Shown here in pieces: positions 44,064 through 53,187 of a DNA stretch of 64,000 nucleotides. Source of the stretch: Natronolimnohabitans sp. A-GB9 (GTDB taxonomy: Archaea > Halobacteriota > Halobacteria > Halobacteriales > Natrialbaceae); the NCBI RefSeq assembly GCF_030848565.1, contig NZ_JAVDDV010000002.1:410567-474566 (forward strand). Reading direction: 5' to 3'. Within the stretch, counting starts at the first letter, position 1. Every line of letters starts with the position of its first letter. Under the pieces are notes generated by a model. That model was not told the origin of the DNA and did not search any database. It saw only the letters and a list, made by a program, of their open reading frames with translations. Made by a program: the position numbers and the translations under genes.

Positions 44064-45755
44064 TCACTGGAGGTGACGAGGTATGTGGTCGGCGTGGCGC
44101 TCGAGTTCAGATCGTTGGCGGTTTCGCAACTCCTCTCGGGTCAGATCGCCGTCGAGCACCGCTCGGATCTGGGTGGCCAGTTGCTGGCCCGCGAGCAGAT
44201 CGGGATGACCGACGTACAGCGCACCCGCGTCGACCAGTTCCAGGGCGGTCGTCCGATCGCCTGCTCGCAGCGTCACGTCGGCCGAGACGTCGAGCGAGAG
44301 GATACGGCGCGAGACCGGCTGGGAGTCGACCGTCGAGACGACGAGTCGAGCCTCGTCGACGTTTGCCATCTCCCAGGTGTAGTCCTCCATCGCATCCCCG
44401 ACGACGGCGGCTTCGCACTCGCTGGTGACGGCTTCTCTGTGGACGGGATCGTTCTCGATGACGACGTAGGGGTGGCCGAGTTCTTCGCAGGTCTCGGCCA
44501 GCTTCCGTCCCTGCCGGCCGTAGCCGACGATGACGACGTGGTCGGCGATGTCGTCCGGTACGTCGCTCCACTTTTCGATCCGGTCGTGACTGCCGGTGAT
44601 CACACCGCGGTCGGCGAGCATTCGGTAGATCTCCTCGCTGTATCGGTGTGTCAGACTCGAGGTTACCATCGTCACCGCGGCCGCGAGGATGATCGCGTCG
44701 AAAACCGACTGGCTCAACGCCCCGAGCATAAGCGCTTGAATCGCGATGATCAGTGCGAACTCGCTGACCTGATCGGTGTTGAGGCTGGCGAGCGTCGCCG
44801 AGCGGGCCTCGTGTCCGCGGTAGATCAGGATGGCCGTGGTGACGGCCGGCTTCACCACCGCGGCCAGGACCACGAGCCCGCCGGCGAGTAGCAGCTTCTC
44901 GACGGACGCGGCCCATCCGAGTTCGACGAACGGGAAGACGACGAGCGCACCGATCGTGACGAAGAAGATCGCGACGAAGAAGTCCCGGATCGACTGGAGC
45001 CCGTTGAACAGTCCGAGATACTCGATGGGATCGTGACGGATGGCGAGTCCGGCGGCGAATGCGCCGACGACGACGGAGATTCCGGCGAACTCGGCCGCGC
45101 CGACGAACAGCGCGAGCAACGCGACGACACCCAGGATCATCAGTTCGTCCGAGTCACCAGCTAACTGTCCGATGACGTCGAACAGGTACCTGTTGACGAG
45201 GACGGCCGCGAGCAACAACGCCGCGCCGCCGGCGAGTGCCGGCCCCACGTAACCGGCCTCGAGCGTGCCGGCACCTAAAAGCAGTACGGCGACGATGGCG
45301 ATCAGGTCCTGGACGAAGTGGATCGACTGAGCCAGCCGGCCGCGAACGAGATTCACGTCGATACCCCGCTGTAACAGCGCCGTACCGACGATCGTCGACG
45401 AGAGGGCAGCCGCGATACCGAGGTAGACCGTATCGGTCGGCGATACGCCGAGTGCGAGGCCGAACCCGGCCCCGATCGAGCCGACGACGAGGATCTGTCC
45501 GAGCGCCGCGAGTTCGCCGTCGACGATCACCGTCCGGATCGCCGTGAGATCGATCCGCGCCGCCCACGTGAACACCAGTAGGGCGATTCCATAATAGGCG
45601 AGTTCGAGCAGCGGGTCCGCATCGATGATCGCCCCGGCGACAAATCCCGAGAGGACCAGCGCCGGAACCATCGGCAGATCGAACCGACTGGCGACGAGCA
45701 GGAACGGTCCGGCCACGATGAAGAGTATCGAGACCGCGGTGAGCAACTCACTCAT
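44064..45755 (-). CDS. CPA2-type antiporter-like protein with TrkA-N domain, pair 3 subunit B
   Basis: 563 residues from MSELLTAVSILFIVAGPFLL, with the ATG inside the end of subunit A (ATGAGTGA overlap). Membrane segments include YYGIALLVFTWAARIDLTAI and SIHFVQDLIAIVAVLLL, keeping the Gln-Asp pair unlike the other two B subunits. The Rossmann domain (~402) has VVIVGYGRQGRKLAETCEEL with an intact GxGxxG motif and VVIENDP at the next strand. Confidence 0.86.
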   Translation of the reverse strand: MSELLTAVSILFIVAGPFLLVASRFDLPMVPALVLSGFVAGAIIDADPLLELAYYGIALLVFTWAARIDLTAIRTVIVDGELAALGQILVVGSIGAGFGLALGVSPTDTVYLGIAAALSSTIVGTALLQRGIDVNLVRGRLAQSIHFVQDLIAIVAVLLLGAGTLEAGYVGPALAGGAALLLAAVLVNRYLFDVIGQLAGDSDELMILGVVALLALFVGAAEFAGISVVVGAFAAGLAIRHDPIEYLGLFNGLQSIRDFFVAIFFVTIGALVVFPFVELGWAASVEKLLLAGGLVVLAAVVKPAVTTAILIYRGHEARSATLASLNTDQVSEFALIIAIQALMLGALSQSVFDAIILAAAVTMVTSSLTHRYSEEIYRMLADRGVITGSHDRIEKWSDVPDDIADHVVIVGYGRQGRKLAETCEELGHPYVVIENDPVHREAVTSECEAAVVGDAMEDYTWEMANVDEARLVVSTVDSQPVSRRILSLDVSADVTLRAGDRTTALELVDAGALYVGHPDLLAGQQLATQIRAVLDGDLTREELRNRQRSELERHADHIPRHLQ

Positions 45756-47508
45756 CAAGACCACCTCCGAGTCGGTCGTACGTGTCCGGGAACGGATCCG
45801 GCGTCTCGAGCAGTTCGACGTCGCTGTCGATCGCTTCTTCTAAGGTGTCCGCTTCTTCCTCGAGGTACACCCGGAGATAGTCCGCGAGTCTGTCGGCTGC
45901 GAGGAACGGAGGCATGATAACGCAGTGAGCACCGCTGTCGTAGAGGGCGCGTGCGTGTTCGATTCGCTTCGCTTCGACGAAGACCATTGCGTCCTCGTCG
46001 GCGTCTCTGAGCAACGCCTCGTTTACCACCGGTTCGACTGACGACGAGAGGAGGAAATCCGCCTTCTTTACGGCGGCGTCTTTCCGGATCGTGGCGTTAC
46101 GGAAGTCGCCGAAGATCGCGTCGTATCCCTTCTCCTCGAGCGTGTCGATGTGTTCGACAGTCCGATCGACGACGACAACGTCCTCGTAGTGGTCGGCCAG
46201 CAGCGGGAGGGCGTTTTTCGTCACCTCGTCGTAGCCGATGACGACGGCGTGATCGCGGTACTCCCGCTTGCCGCCCTCGAACTCGTCGTCGCCGGTCCAC
46301 CGGTTGATCGTCGGCTCGAACCGTTCGTACAGCGCGTGGTTGAACTCGACGAAGTAGACGGAGACGCTCATCGTGAAGATCGCCAGCAGCGTCATGAAGC
46401 CGAGCACCTCGGCCGGGATGAACCCGCCCTCGAAGGCGACGGCGGTGACGATGATGCCGAACTCACTGACCTGGATCATGTTGATGGATCCAAGGAACGT
46501 CGTCTCGGAGTCGAAGCCCTGCCAGTCGATCAGGTAGAAGAACACGAGGAACTTCACCGGCATCAGGACGAGCCCGGCGATGATCGCCTCCTGCCAGTGG
46601 GCGAGCAACTGGGCAGCCTCCAGATCGAGGGCAACCGAGACGAAAAACACCATCACGAACAGGTCCGTCAGCGGATTGACCCGATCCTGGAGCTCCTTGC
46701 TATAGGGAAGCTGGGCGAGAGCCAGCCCCGCCATGAACGCCCCCATCTCGATCGAGAGGTACGCCTCGATGCCGAAGGGCTCGAGAAAGAGGTTGACGTT
46801 GTCGGAGACGAAGACGAACAGGAACGCCCACGCGATCGCGACGAGGAAAAACACCTCCTTGTCGTCGGCAATGCGACGGAAAACCGTCGGCAGCACCGAC
46901 CGAGAGGCACCGATCGCTGCGACGGTGATGATCGCGACGAGGACGAGGACGACAGCGAGTGTCGTAGCGACTTCGGCCAGGTCGTCCGGCTGTCCGGCCG
47001 CGAGCACCGCTAGAATGATGACGACGACGATGTCCTGGATGAGGAGCACGCCGACGTCGATCTTCCCGTGTAACGACGTTGCCTCGTCCTTGTCGTTTAA
47101 CATCTTGATGACGACCGCCGTCGAACTGTACATCACCGCGAGTCCGATGATCACCGACTCGACAAGACCGAACGGCGGCAACGCGAGTGCAACGCCCATC
47201 CCGGCGAGGAAAATCGCCGCCATCTGGGGAATCGAGATCTTGACGATCGGCGAGAGAACGTGTTGCACCTCCTCGAGGCGCATCTTGATCCCGAGCAAGA
47301 ACAGCAAAAACGCGAGCCCGAGTTCGGAGAGTAGATCGGTGAGTTCACTGACCTCGACGATACCGAGGGCCGCCGGCCCGATCACCACGCCAGCGAGGAT
47401 GTAGGCGATGATCGTCGGCTGCCCCGTTCGCTTGGCGACGAATCCGGCGAGTGTCGCACTCAGTACGATAATAGCGAGATCAACGGTGAGTGCTACCTCT
47501 GTGACCAT
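45748..47508 (-). CDS. CPA2-type cation/proton antiporter with TrkA-N domain, pair 3 subunit A
   Basis: 586 residues. KRTGQPTIIAYILAGVVIGP, LGLAFLLFLLGIKMRLEEV, SSTAVVIKMLNDKDEATSLH (here SSTAVVI replaces the FGATPII seen in the other two) and GVLLIQDIVVVIILAVL. The C-terminal Rossmann domain (~415) reads VVIGYDEVTKNALPLLADH, with a degenerate glycine loop like that in pair 2. It leads the operon; a TATA box was not resolved. Confidence 0.88.
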   Translation of the reverse strand: MVTEVALTVDLAIIVLSATLAGFVAKRTGQPTIIAYILAGVVIGPAALGIVEVSELTDLLSELGLAFLLFLLGIKMRLEEVQHVLSPIVKISIPQMAAIFLAGMGVALALPPFGLVESVIIGLAVMYSSTAVVIKMLNDKDEATSLHGKIDVGVLLIQDIVVVIILAVLAAGQPDDLAEVATTLAVVLVLVAIITVAAIGASRSVLPTVFRRIADDKEVFFLVAIAWAFLFVFVSDNVNLFLEPFGIEAYLSIEMGAFMAGLALAQLPYSKELQDRVNPLTDLFVMVFFVSVALDLEAAQLLAHWQEAIIAGLVLMPVKFLVFFYLIDWQGFDSETTFLGSINMIQVSEFGIIVTAVAFEGGFIPAEVLGFMTLLAIFTMSVSVYFVEFNHALYERFEPTINRWTGDDEFEGGKREYRDHAVVIGYDEVTKNALPLLADHYEDVVVVDRTVEHIDTLEEKGYDAIFGDFRNATIRKDAAVKKADFLLSSSVEPVVNEALLRDADEDAMVFVEAKRIEHARALYDSGAHCVIMPPFLAADRLADYLRVYLEEEADTLEEAIDSDVELLETPDPFPDTYDRLGGGLDE

Positions 47509-47629
47509 TCGGTACGAACTGGCGATTCGGGTGAATTAAGAATACCGGAAGTGATCGTTCTCCGCACCGTGTCACCAAGCGGTGAGTTCGAAGGATAGTT
47601 TCAACCACTTCGAGCCCCCGATAACGTCT

Positions 47630-48298
47630 ATGCCACAGGCGGTCGTCTTCGACCTCGATTACACGCTCGCGGTGCCGACTCGGGACCGTGAAACCATCCT
47701 GCGGGAGGCCGTCGAGGCCGCCGACGCCCCGCCGATCACCCGCGAAGAGTACCTCGAGGCCCACCGGCGCAACCTCACCCGCGAGACGCGCGAACCCATT
47801 TTCGCCGACCTCCTCGAGGGCCGAGAGTCCGAGGCGGACCCGGAGGCGGTCGCCGACGCCTACCGCGAGACGATCGCGGCAACGCTCCAGTCGCTGCCCG
47901 ACGTCGAGTCGATGCTCGAGGAGCTGCGATCCGAGTACCGGGTCGGCCTGCTGACTAACGGTCCCGTTCGGGCCCAGCGGGACAAACTCGAGACGCTTGG
48001 CTGGGAGGACCGCTTCGACGCCGCGATCGTGACCGGCGAACTCGAGGCCGGCAAACCCGACCGACATGCCTTCGAGGCGATCACGACCGAACTGGCCGTC
48101 GATCCGGCCGAGGCCGTCTACGTCGGTGACGAGATCGAGGCCGATATCTACGGCGCGACCAACGCCGGACTGGACGCCGTTCAGGTGGTGCTCGAGGACG
48201 GCCCCGAGCCGGATCCACGGGCGATCGCCCACGTCGAGCAGTCGGCGGTTGCGACAGCGGTGCCGGCGCTGCTCGAGTCCCTCGCCACAGCGGAGTAG
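47630..48298 (+). CDS. HAD-superfamily hydrolase
   Basis: 222 residues from MPQAVVFDLDYTLAVPTRDR. Motif I is FDLDYT, motif II is LLTNGPV (~106), the motif III lysine is in LEAGKPDRHAFEA (~144), and motif IV is VGDEIEADIYGATNAG (~166), the last with the full GDxxxxD. A helical cap lies after motif I. This pattern suits a phosphoglycolate-phosphatase-like or haloacid dehalogenase-like enzyme with unknown substrate. Upstream in-frame residues lack similarity and were excluded. Confidence 0.9.
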   Translation: MPQAVVFDLDYTLAVPTRDRETILREAVEAADAPPITREEYLEAHRRNLTRETREPIFADLLEGRESEADPEAVADAYRETIAATLQSLPDVESMLEELRSEYRVGLLTNGPVRAQRDKLETLGWEDRFDAAIVTGELEAGKPDRHAFEAITTELAVDPAEAVYVGDEIEADIYGATNAGLDAVQVVLEDGPEPDPRAIAHVEQSAVATAVPALLESLATAE

Positions 48299-48373
48299 CG
48301 ACCCGTCGATCACAGCCCGTTCGGTCACGAAACGATGACTGTCACCTTATTTTAGATATTATGTAAGAGAAAG

Positions 48374-48383
48374 TTTATATTTA
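48374..48383 (+). promoter_or_regulatory. TATA box of Tat-exported repeat protein
   Basis: TTTATATTTA is centred about 26 bases before the ATG, predicting a leaderless transcript. Confidence 0.55.
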
Positions 48384-48404
48384 GGGACGGGAACTACCGG
48401 TCAC

Positions 48405-49457
48405 ATGGCACGCGATCCTTCGAGTACGGATGACGGAGCTCGGAGCGGTGAATCCACCGCTCAGAGCAGTACGGGCGACGCCGACACGTCAGTTGGCCGA
48501 CGATCGTATCTGAAACTGGCAGGGGCGACGACAGTGGTAGGCACCGCAGCGGCGGGCGCCCTCGTCGTCAGCGGCGACGACAGCGACGACGGCGACGACA
48601 GCGGCGACTCCCAGCAGACCGCCGCGTTCGATGCCGAGGGCGAGGACGAGCCGACCGACTACTATCTCGAGGTCGACGACGGCGAGCTCGAGCCCTCGAC
48701 GGACGCGGCGTCGACGTGGGTCAGCGACGACGGCACCCGCGCCGCGGGACGCGTCGTCGACGGCCGCCACACCTGGGCGTTCGACGCGGAACTCGTCGAC
48801 GTCACTGTCGACGGGCCGGCCGACCTGCTCGTCGACGGCGAGCTATCGTCCCTCGAGCAGTTCCCCCTCGAGGGTGCGACTGGCAACGACTGGAAAGACG
48901 ACATGCCGTGGCACGACGCCGCCGCGGGCCTCGAGCAGACGCTCGTGATCGACGGCGTCGGATCGACCGGTGAGACGAAATACGAGTTCCGCGTCAGTGG
49001 AGCCGTCGAACCGACGACTGACGCGGATGCGTCGATCGACGACGATACCTCGATCGAGGATGGCCGCGTCAGCGGACAGCTACACGGCTGGCGCGACGCT
49101 TTCGCGTTCGACGGCGACCTCGAGTCGCTGACGATCGACGGGACGGCCCGTGTCACCCTCGACGGCGAGGAGATCGACCCGAGCGAGTACGGCGACGACC
49201 ACGATCATATCCTGACGATCGTCAGCGACGGCTCGTCGGGGTCCTACGAGGTCAGCGTCGACGGCTGGATCGAGACGATCGCCTGGGACGACTCGAGCGA
49301 GTACGCCTCCATCGAGGACGGGACGACGGCCACCGGCACGATCGAGTCGGACTACCAGCGGTTCCGTTATGCCGGCTCGATCACCGACCTGACGGTCGAC
49401 GAGGAGTCGGTGACAGTCTACGTCGACCGCGAACGGATCGATCCCGACGACTACTGA
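48405..49457 (+). CDS. Tat-exported acidic repeat protein
   Basis: 350 residues. A twin-arginine signal (GRRSYLKLAGATTVVGTAAA, ~31-50) is followed by an Asp/Ser-rich linker. The rest consists of about three copies of an ~85-residue beta module, recognisable as GTRAAGRVVDGRHTWAFDAE, GRVSGQLHGWRDAFAFDGDL and GTTATGTIESDYQRFRYAGS, each followed by a VTVDG/LTIDG strand and a short DGE turn. Such modules appear at the C-termini of haloarchaeal secreted enzymes. No catalytic domain; probably a surface or binding protein. Confidence 0.72.
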   Translation: MARDPSSTDDGARSGESTAQSSTGDADTSVGRRSYLKLAGATTVVGTAAAGALVVSGDDSDDGDDSGDSQQTAAFDAEGEDEPTDYYLEVDDGELEPSTDAASTWVSDDGTRAAGRVVDGRHTWAFDAELVDVTVDGPADLLVDGELSSLEQFPLEGATGNDWKDDMPWHDAAAGLEQTLVIDGVGSTGETKYEFRVSGAVEPTTDADASIDDDTSIEDGRVSGQLHGWRDAFAFDGDLESLTIDGTARVTLDGEEIDPSEYGDDHDHILTIVSDGSSGSYEVSVDGWIETIAWDDSSEYASIEDGTTATGTIESDYQRFRYAGSITDLTVDEESVTVYVDRERIDPDDY

Positions 49458-49464
49458 AACGGTA

Positions 49465-49851
49465 CTAGTTCCCCTCGAGCGTGCGACTCACCCGCTTGAC
49501 GACGTCCGTCCCCCGTTTGACTTCGGCACCGCTCTCGAGGAACACGAGCGTCCGTGGTGGGTCGGTCGCTTTCGGCCGCACGCGCAACGCGAGATCCTCG
49601 GCGGTCTCGGCCGCGAGATCCTGCTCGACCGCAAACTCGAGTCGGGCACGATCCTCGTGGACGAAGACCTGTGCAATCTGCTCCTCACCACACGTAACGT
49701 CGTATGCGCGTGCGCCATCGGCCGTCGGCTCGACGTCGCGGTCGGCGTTCGTAACGTCGATCGGCGCGAGGCCGCCGTCCTCGCGGCCGTCGAGTTCGGA
49801 AGCCAGCAGTTCGGCGATCCGGCGCCCGTCGGTGATCCGCTCTTCGACCAT
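49465..49851 (-). CDS. Conserved haloarchaeal protein of unknown function
   Basis: 128 residues from MVEERITDGRRIAELLASEL. The pattern IAQVFVHEDRARLEFAVEQD followed by TLVFLESGAEVKRGTDVVKR suggests an alpha/beta domain. It lies 24 bases after the DUF2240 gene on the same strand, so it is likely co-transcribed. No function can be inferred. Confidence 0.6.
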   Translation of the reverse strand: MVEERITDGRRIAELLASELDGREDGGLAPIDVTNADRDVEPTADGARAYDVTCGEEQIAQVFVHEDRARLEFAVEQDLAAETAEDLALRVRPKATDPPRTLVFLESGAEVKRGTDVVKRVSRTLEGN

Positions 49852-49875
49852 GTCTCCCGGTCGGGTGGCCGACGA

Positions 49876-50334
49876 CTAACGCCCTTCGGCTTCGGTCAAC
49901 TCGTCACGGGCAGCAGGGGCCAGTTCGCTCACGTCGATCCCCTGTCGGCGGGCGTAGACGACGGCGGCGGCTTCGATCGCTACGTCCAGTTCGCTTTGGA
50001 GCTGGTTGATCGCGCCGACGGCCTCGTGCTTTTCGGTCCCCTCGGCGACGAGGGCCTCGAGAACGCGTTCGAACGCCGACCGCTCCGTGAGGAGATCCTC
50101 GTCGGGGACGAACTCGTCGGGAACGGTCACGTCGGCGGGATCGAAGGTCACCTCGAGGGCGTCGTCGGTGCGCTCGAGCAGTCCCTCGTGGGTCGCGACG
50201 TCGATCAGGCGTTTCGATTGGTCGGGCGAGAACCAGTCGCGGTCCAGCGAGAGTGCGACGACGAACTCGTTTTCCTGGAGACGACGGGTTCCGTTCTGGA
50301 TGAACGGGGCGGCGACGGCGACGCGGAGGCTCAT
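49876..50334 (-). CDS. DUF2240 family protein
   Basis: 152 residues. The N-terminus MSLRVAVAAPFIQNGTRRLQ and ENEFVVALSLDRDWFSPDQS, followed by LIDVATHEGLLERTDDALEV, identify the euryarchaeal DUF2240 family, which has a winged-helix-like N-terminal part. The C-terminal half is helical (INQLQSELDVAIEAAAVVYA). Function unknown; an informational-process role has been assumed because of the wHTH-like fold. Operon with the next gene. Confidence 0.82.
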   Translation of the reverse strand: MSLRVAVAAPFIQNGTRRLQENEFVVALSLDRDWFSPDQSKRLIDVATHEGLLERTDDALEVTFDPADVTVPDEFVPDEDLLTERSAFERVLEALVAEGTEKHEAVGAINQLQSELDVAIEAAAVVYARRQGIDVSELAPAARDELTEAEGR

Positions 50335-50455
50335 CGAATGTGCATCGCGGAACCGGCGAGATAACGGTGGCGGTTCCGCTCACGTGAACGCGAGAGGCGG
50401 TCGCGGCTCACCGCTCGTCGACACGGCGATGTGCCGAACGCGTCGTAGGCACTCA

Positions 50456-50616
50456 TACGGTTTATACTGCCGGACAGAAGTCACTGAAGAGAATTCGCCG
50501 GACGGAAGCGGCAACTTCTCACAATAGTTCTGTCCGACAGTATTACTGTACGTCAGTGCCGGCGTCCCCGCGACCCGGGCGGCGGTTACGCCGGCACATC
50601 GGTACAGCAATCCGTA
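50456..50616. mobile_element. Family 2 inverted-repeat element containing a family 1 element
   Basis: The left end TACGG and right end GTACAGCAATCCGTA match family 2, with TCA on both sides (50453-50455, 50617-50619). A family 1 element is inserted close to the left end. Deleting it with one TTA restores a continuous family 2 sequence of the same length as the 39046 copy in that region. The right TCA is also the stop codon of the RNase H gene on the minus strand. Confidence 0.82.
50465..50542. mobile_element. Family 1 inverted-repeat element nested in family 2, 78 bp
   Basis: TACTGCCGGACAG and CTGTCCGACAGTA ends with one mismatch. TTA flanks it on both sides (50462-50464, 50543-50545). It is shorter than the ~107-bp copies and lacks the inner GGCCGT palindrome, indicating a size subclass. 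Confidence 0.82.
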
Positions 50617-51261
50617 TCAGTCCGAGGCGCGACCGCTACCGCCGTTGCGGTCGGCCCGCGAGGGCGGCGGGAACTCGGCCGGTACGGGGTCCGGTTCCGG
50701 CCGTTCGGGGAGGACACAGCGTGCCGGCTTCCGGTTGACGTGCTGGTAACGTTCGGGCTCGTTCGCGAGGGGGTGGGCAGGGTTCTGGTTGCTGTCGATT
50801 CGGGCGGCCCTGACCTCGCCGAAGCCGTTGAGCCGCGCCTGAATCCCGCGCCAGTGATACCGGGTGTCGGCCGGGACGGAGACGGGACGCGGCGGTTTCC
50901 CGTCCGGGTGGTTCGTCGCGAGGATGGTGCTGTTGACGTTGCTGGCGAGTGCGTCGTGGTCGACGAGGACGCCGACGCAGGCGTCTCGCGGTGCACGGGC
51001 TGCCAGAACGTCGAGTCCGAGATGCAACGCCCGGTACTCGGCGACGTTGTTGTCGGGTGGCGTGTCCGTGGTCGCGACGCGGGCGACACGCGTTCCGTCG
51101 CGTGCTTCGATGACGGCGCCCAGTCCGCCGCCCGATTCCCGGAAGGACCCGTCGGTAGCGACGTAGAAATCCCGATGGTGAGTCCGCGGGGGATGGGCGA
51201 TGTGGGGTGTGGGCGACTCGTCGAACAGGTCCCGCAGTGCAGACCGGCCGTGAGCGGCCAT
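50617..51261 (-). CDS. RNase H-like protein (RNase HI fold)
   Basis: 214 residues from MAAHGRSALRDLFDESPTPH. Catalytic carboxylates of the RNase HI family are visible: FYVATDGSFRESGGG (first Asp), DNNVAEYRALHLGLD (Glu), VGVLVDHDALASNVNS (Asp) and a late RIDSNQNPAHPLANE (Asp/His region). It would cleave RNA in RNA-DNA hybrids or act as a related nuclease. The C-terminal ~50 residues are proline/arginine-rich, and the stop codon falls in the target duplication of the adjoining inverted-repeat element. Confidence 0.83.
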   Translation of the reverse strand: MAAHGRSALRDLFDESPTPHIAHPPRTHHRDFYVATDGSFRESGGGLGAVIEARDGTRVARVATTDTPPDNNVAEYRALHLGLDVLAARAPRDACVGVLVDHDALASNVNSTILATNHPDGKPPRPVSVPADTRYHWRGIQARLNGFGEVRAARIDSNQNPAHPLANEPERYQHVNRKPARCVLPERPEPDPVPAEFPPPSRADRNGGSGRASD

Positions 51262-51454
51262 GTGAGCGTCTAAGTGACTCGCCAACTTAACTATTCTGTC
51301 CCCGATAACAAACACCACGGATGTAATTCGCGCTATTCTCGGAGTAGAGTCCTTCTATCCCGGACAAATCGGGTATAAGCAGTTTCGATGACAGTATTCG
51401 GTTCCGATATACAGGAAGGGATGTATTTCATCGAATCGTGTTTGTGTCACCAAA

Positions 51455-51464
51455 TCTATATATT
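51455..51464 (+). promoter_or_regulatory. TATA box of the dpp operon
   Basis: TCTATATATT is centred about 25 bases before the ATG of the substrate-binding protein gene, so the operon mRNA is probably leaderless. Confidence 0.55.
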
Positions 51465-51484
51465 CTGCTGATCTATAGGGTGGT

Positions 51485-53050
51485 ATGTCTCAGCATGGCA
51501 GTGGATGGACGAGTCGGCGGGCGTTTCTGACCGCGACGGGTGCGGGGACACTCGGCGCGGTCGCGGGGTGTCTCGGCGGCGAAGGACCGGAAGAGTTCGT
51601 CGTCACGCAGGGGGAACTGGCCGGGAACGCCGATCCGAACGATCACAACGCGACGCCCGCGTACAACGTGTTCGATCCGGTGTACGAACCGCTGTTCGAT
51701 CTCACGCCCGACGGCGAGATCCAGGAGCGAATCGTCACCGACTGGGAACACGTCGACGACGGCGAGATCGAACTGACGCTGCGTGACGACGTCGTCTTCC
51801 ACAACGGCGACGAGATGACGGCCTCGGACGTCGCGTACACCATCGACAGACAGGTCGACGAGGAGGTCGGGATTCCGAGCCCACAGGCCGACGGGATGAC
51901 CGGGATCACCGGGGCCGAAGCCGAGGACGAGACGACCGTCCTCGTCGAACACGAGGTCAACCCCGAACTCGCCGAGACGGGACTGGGCGTCTTCGCCCGC
52001 GTCGTCGACGAGGAGTGGGTCGAGGAACGCGAGCAGCCGATCGCCGACGAGATGAACGGCACCGGCCCCTACCAGCTCGTCGAGTTTCAGGCCGAGGAAC
52101 ACGCCGTTTACGAGGTCTTCGACGACTACTGGGGCGAGGAACCGCCGTTCGACCAGCTCCGATTCCAGGCGATCTCGACGGACAGCACCCGGGTCGCCGA
52201 CCTCGAGACGGAGGCCAGCGACGTCGTAACGAACGTTCCGCCGGCGGACGTCCACGACATCAGCGAGGCGGAGGGACTCGATATTCGAACCGTCGTCAGC
52301 TTCCGGAACATCTTCCTGGTGATGCCAAACGACGACGAACCGTTCGATAGCCAGGCGTTCCGACAGGCGATGAACTACGCGGTCGACAACGAGGCGATCA
52401 TCAGCGACATCAACGACGGGTTCGGCGAGCCGATGAGCCAGCCGGTCCCCGAGGATCACTTCGGTCACAATCCGGACCTCGAGCCCTACCCCTACGATCC
52501 CGACGAAGCGGAGTCTTTGATCGAGGAAAGCGGCTACGAGGGCGAAGCGCTTACCCTCACCTGTCCCGACGGACGTTACCTGAACGACACGGACATCGCC
52601 GAGTACGCCGCCAGCCAGATCGACGAGTTGGACACCGTCAGCTGCGAGGCCGAGATCGTCCCGTTCGAGGACCTCGTCGAGATGGTTCTCGACGGCGATC
52701 CGACGACCGCACCCGACTTCTTCCTCATCGGCTGGGGCAACCCCACCTACGACTCGAACTACGGGCTCGAGCCGTGGTTCGTCGAGGGACAGGCCTCCTA
52801 CAACTTCCTCGAGGAGGACCTCGAGGAGCCGGTGCTCGATCAACGCATCGAGGAGGCGATCCTCGAGAGCCAGACGGTCGAGGACGAGGACGAACGCGAA
52901 CAGCTCCTCCAGGACATCAACGAGGAGATCCACGAGGCGGCCGCCTGGGTGTTCCTCCACAACGAGGAGAGCGTCTACGGGGTGCGTTCCGACCTCGAGT
53001 GGGAGCCTCGAGGCGACGAGCGGATCAATCCAGGAGAGATGGAGCTGTAA
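51485..53050 (+). CDS. dppA: ABC transporter substrate-binding lipoprotein, peptide family (SBP_bac_5)
   Basis: 521 residues. Twin-arginine signal with lipobox: SRRAFLTATGAGTLGAVAGC (Cys ~28). Cluster C binding-protein features follow: NVFDPVYEPLFDLTPDGEIQ, LTLRDDVVFHNGDEMTASDV, FRQAMNYAVDNEAIIS and HEAAAWVFLHNEESVYGVRS. It captures di/oligopeptides or similar solutes outside the cell and delivers them to the permeases encoded next. Confidence 0.92.
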   Translation: MSQHGSGWTSRRAFLTATGAGTLGAVAGCLGGEGPEEFVVTQGELAGNADPNDHNATPAYNVFDPVYEPLFDLTPDGEIQERIVTDWEHVDDGEIELTLRDDVVFHNGDEMTASDVAYTIDRQVDEEVGIPSPQADGMTGITGAEAEDETTVLVEHEVNPELAETGLGVFARVVDEEWVEEREQPIADEMNGTGPYQLVEFQAEEHAVYEVFDDYWGEEPPFDQLRFQAISTDSTRVADLETEASDVVTNVPPADVHDISEAEGLDIRTVVSFRNIFLVMPNDDEPFDSQAFRQAMNYAVDNEAIISDINDGFGEPMSQPVPEDHFGHNPDLEPYPYDPDEAESLIEESGYEGEALTLTCPDGRYLNDTDIAEYAASQIDELDTVSCEAEIVPFEDLVEMVLDGDPTTAPDFFLIGWGNPTYDSNYGLEPWFVEGQASYNFLEEDLEEPVLDQRIEEAILESQTVEDEDEREQLLQDINEEIHEAAAWVFLHNEESVYGVRSDLEWEPRGDERINPGEMEL

Positions 53051-53076
53051 CGCCCGACTATCGCGAGCGGAACCGA

Positions 53077-53104
53077 CGGCTACCGTCGTCCGTATCGGTA
53101 GCCG
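53077..53104. terminator. Stem-loop between dppA and dppB
   Basis: CGGCTACCG and CGGTAGCCG form a perfect 9-bp stem with a 10-nt loop, 27 bases after the dppA stop. There is no T-run. It may partly terminate or protect the upstream mRNA, allowing more binding protein than permease. Confidence 0.4.
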
Positions 53105-53187
53105 ACACATCACGCGTCGCGATTCGGGCGATCGACAGCGCTTGGCGCCCACGACACCACTAACACCGAAACTGACCGACTGACTCG

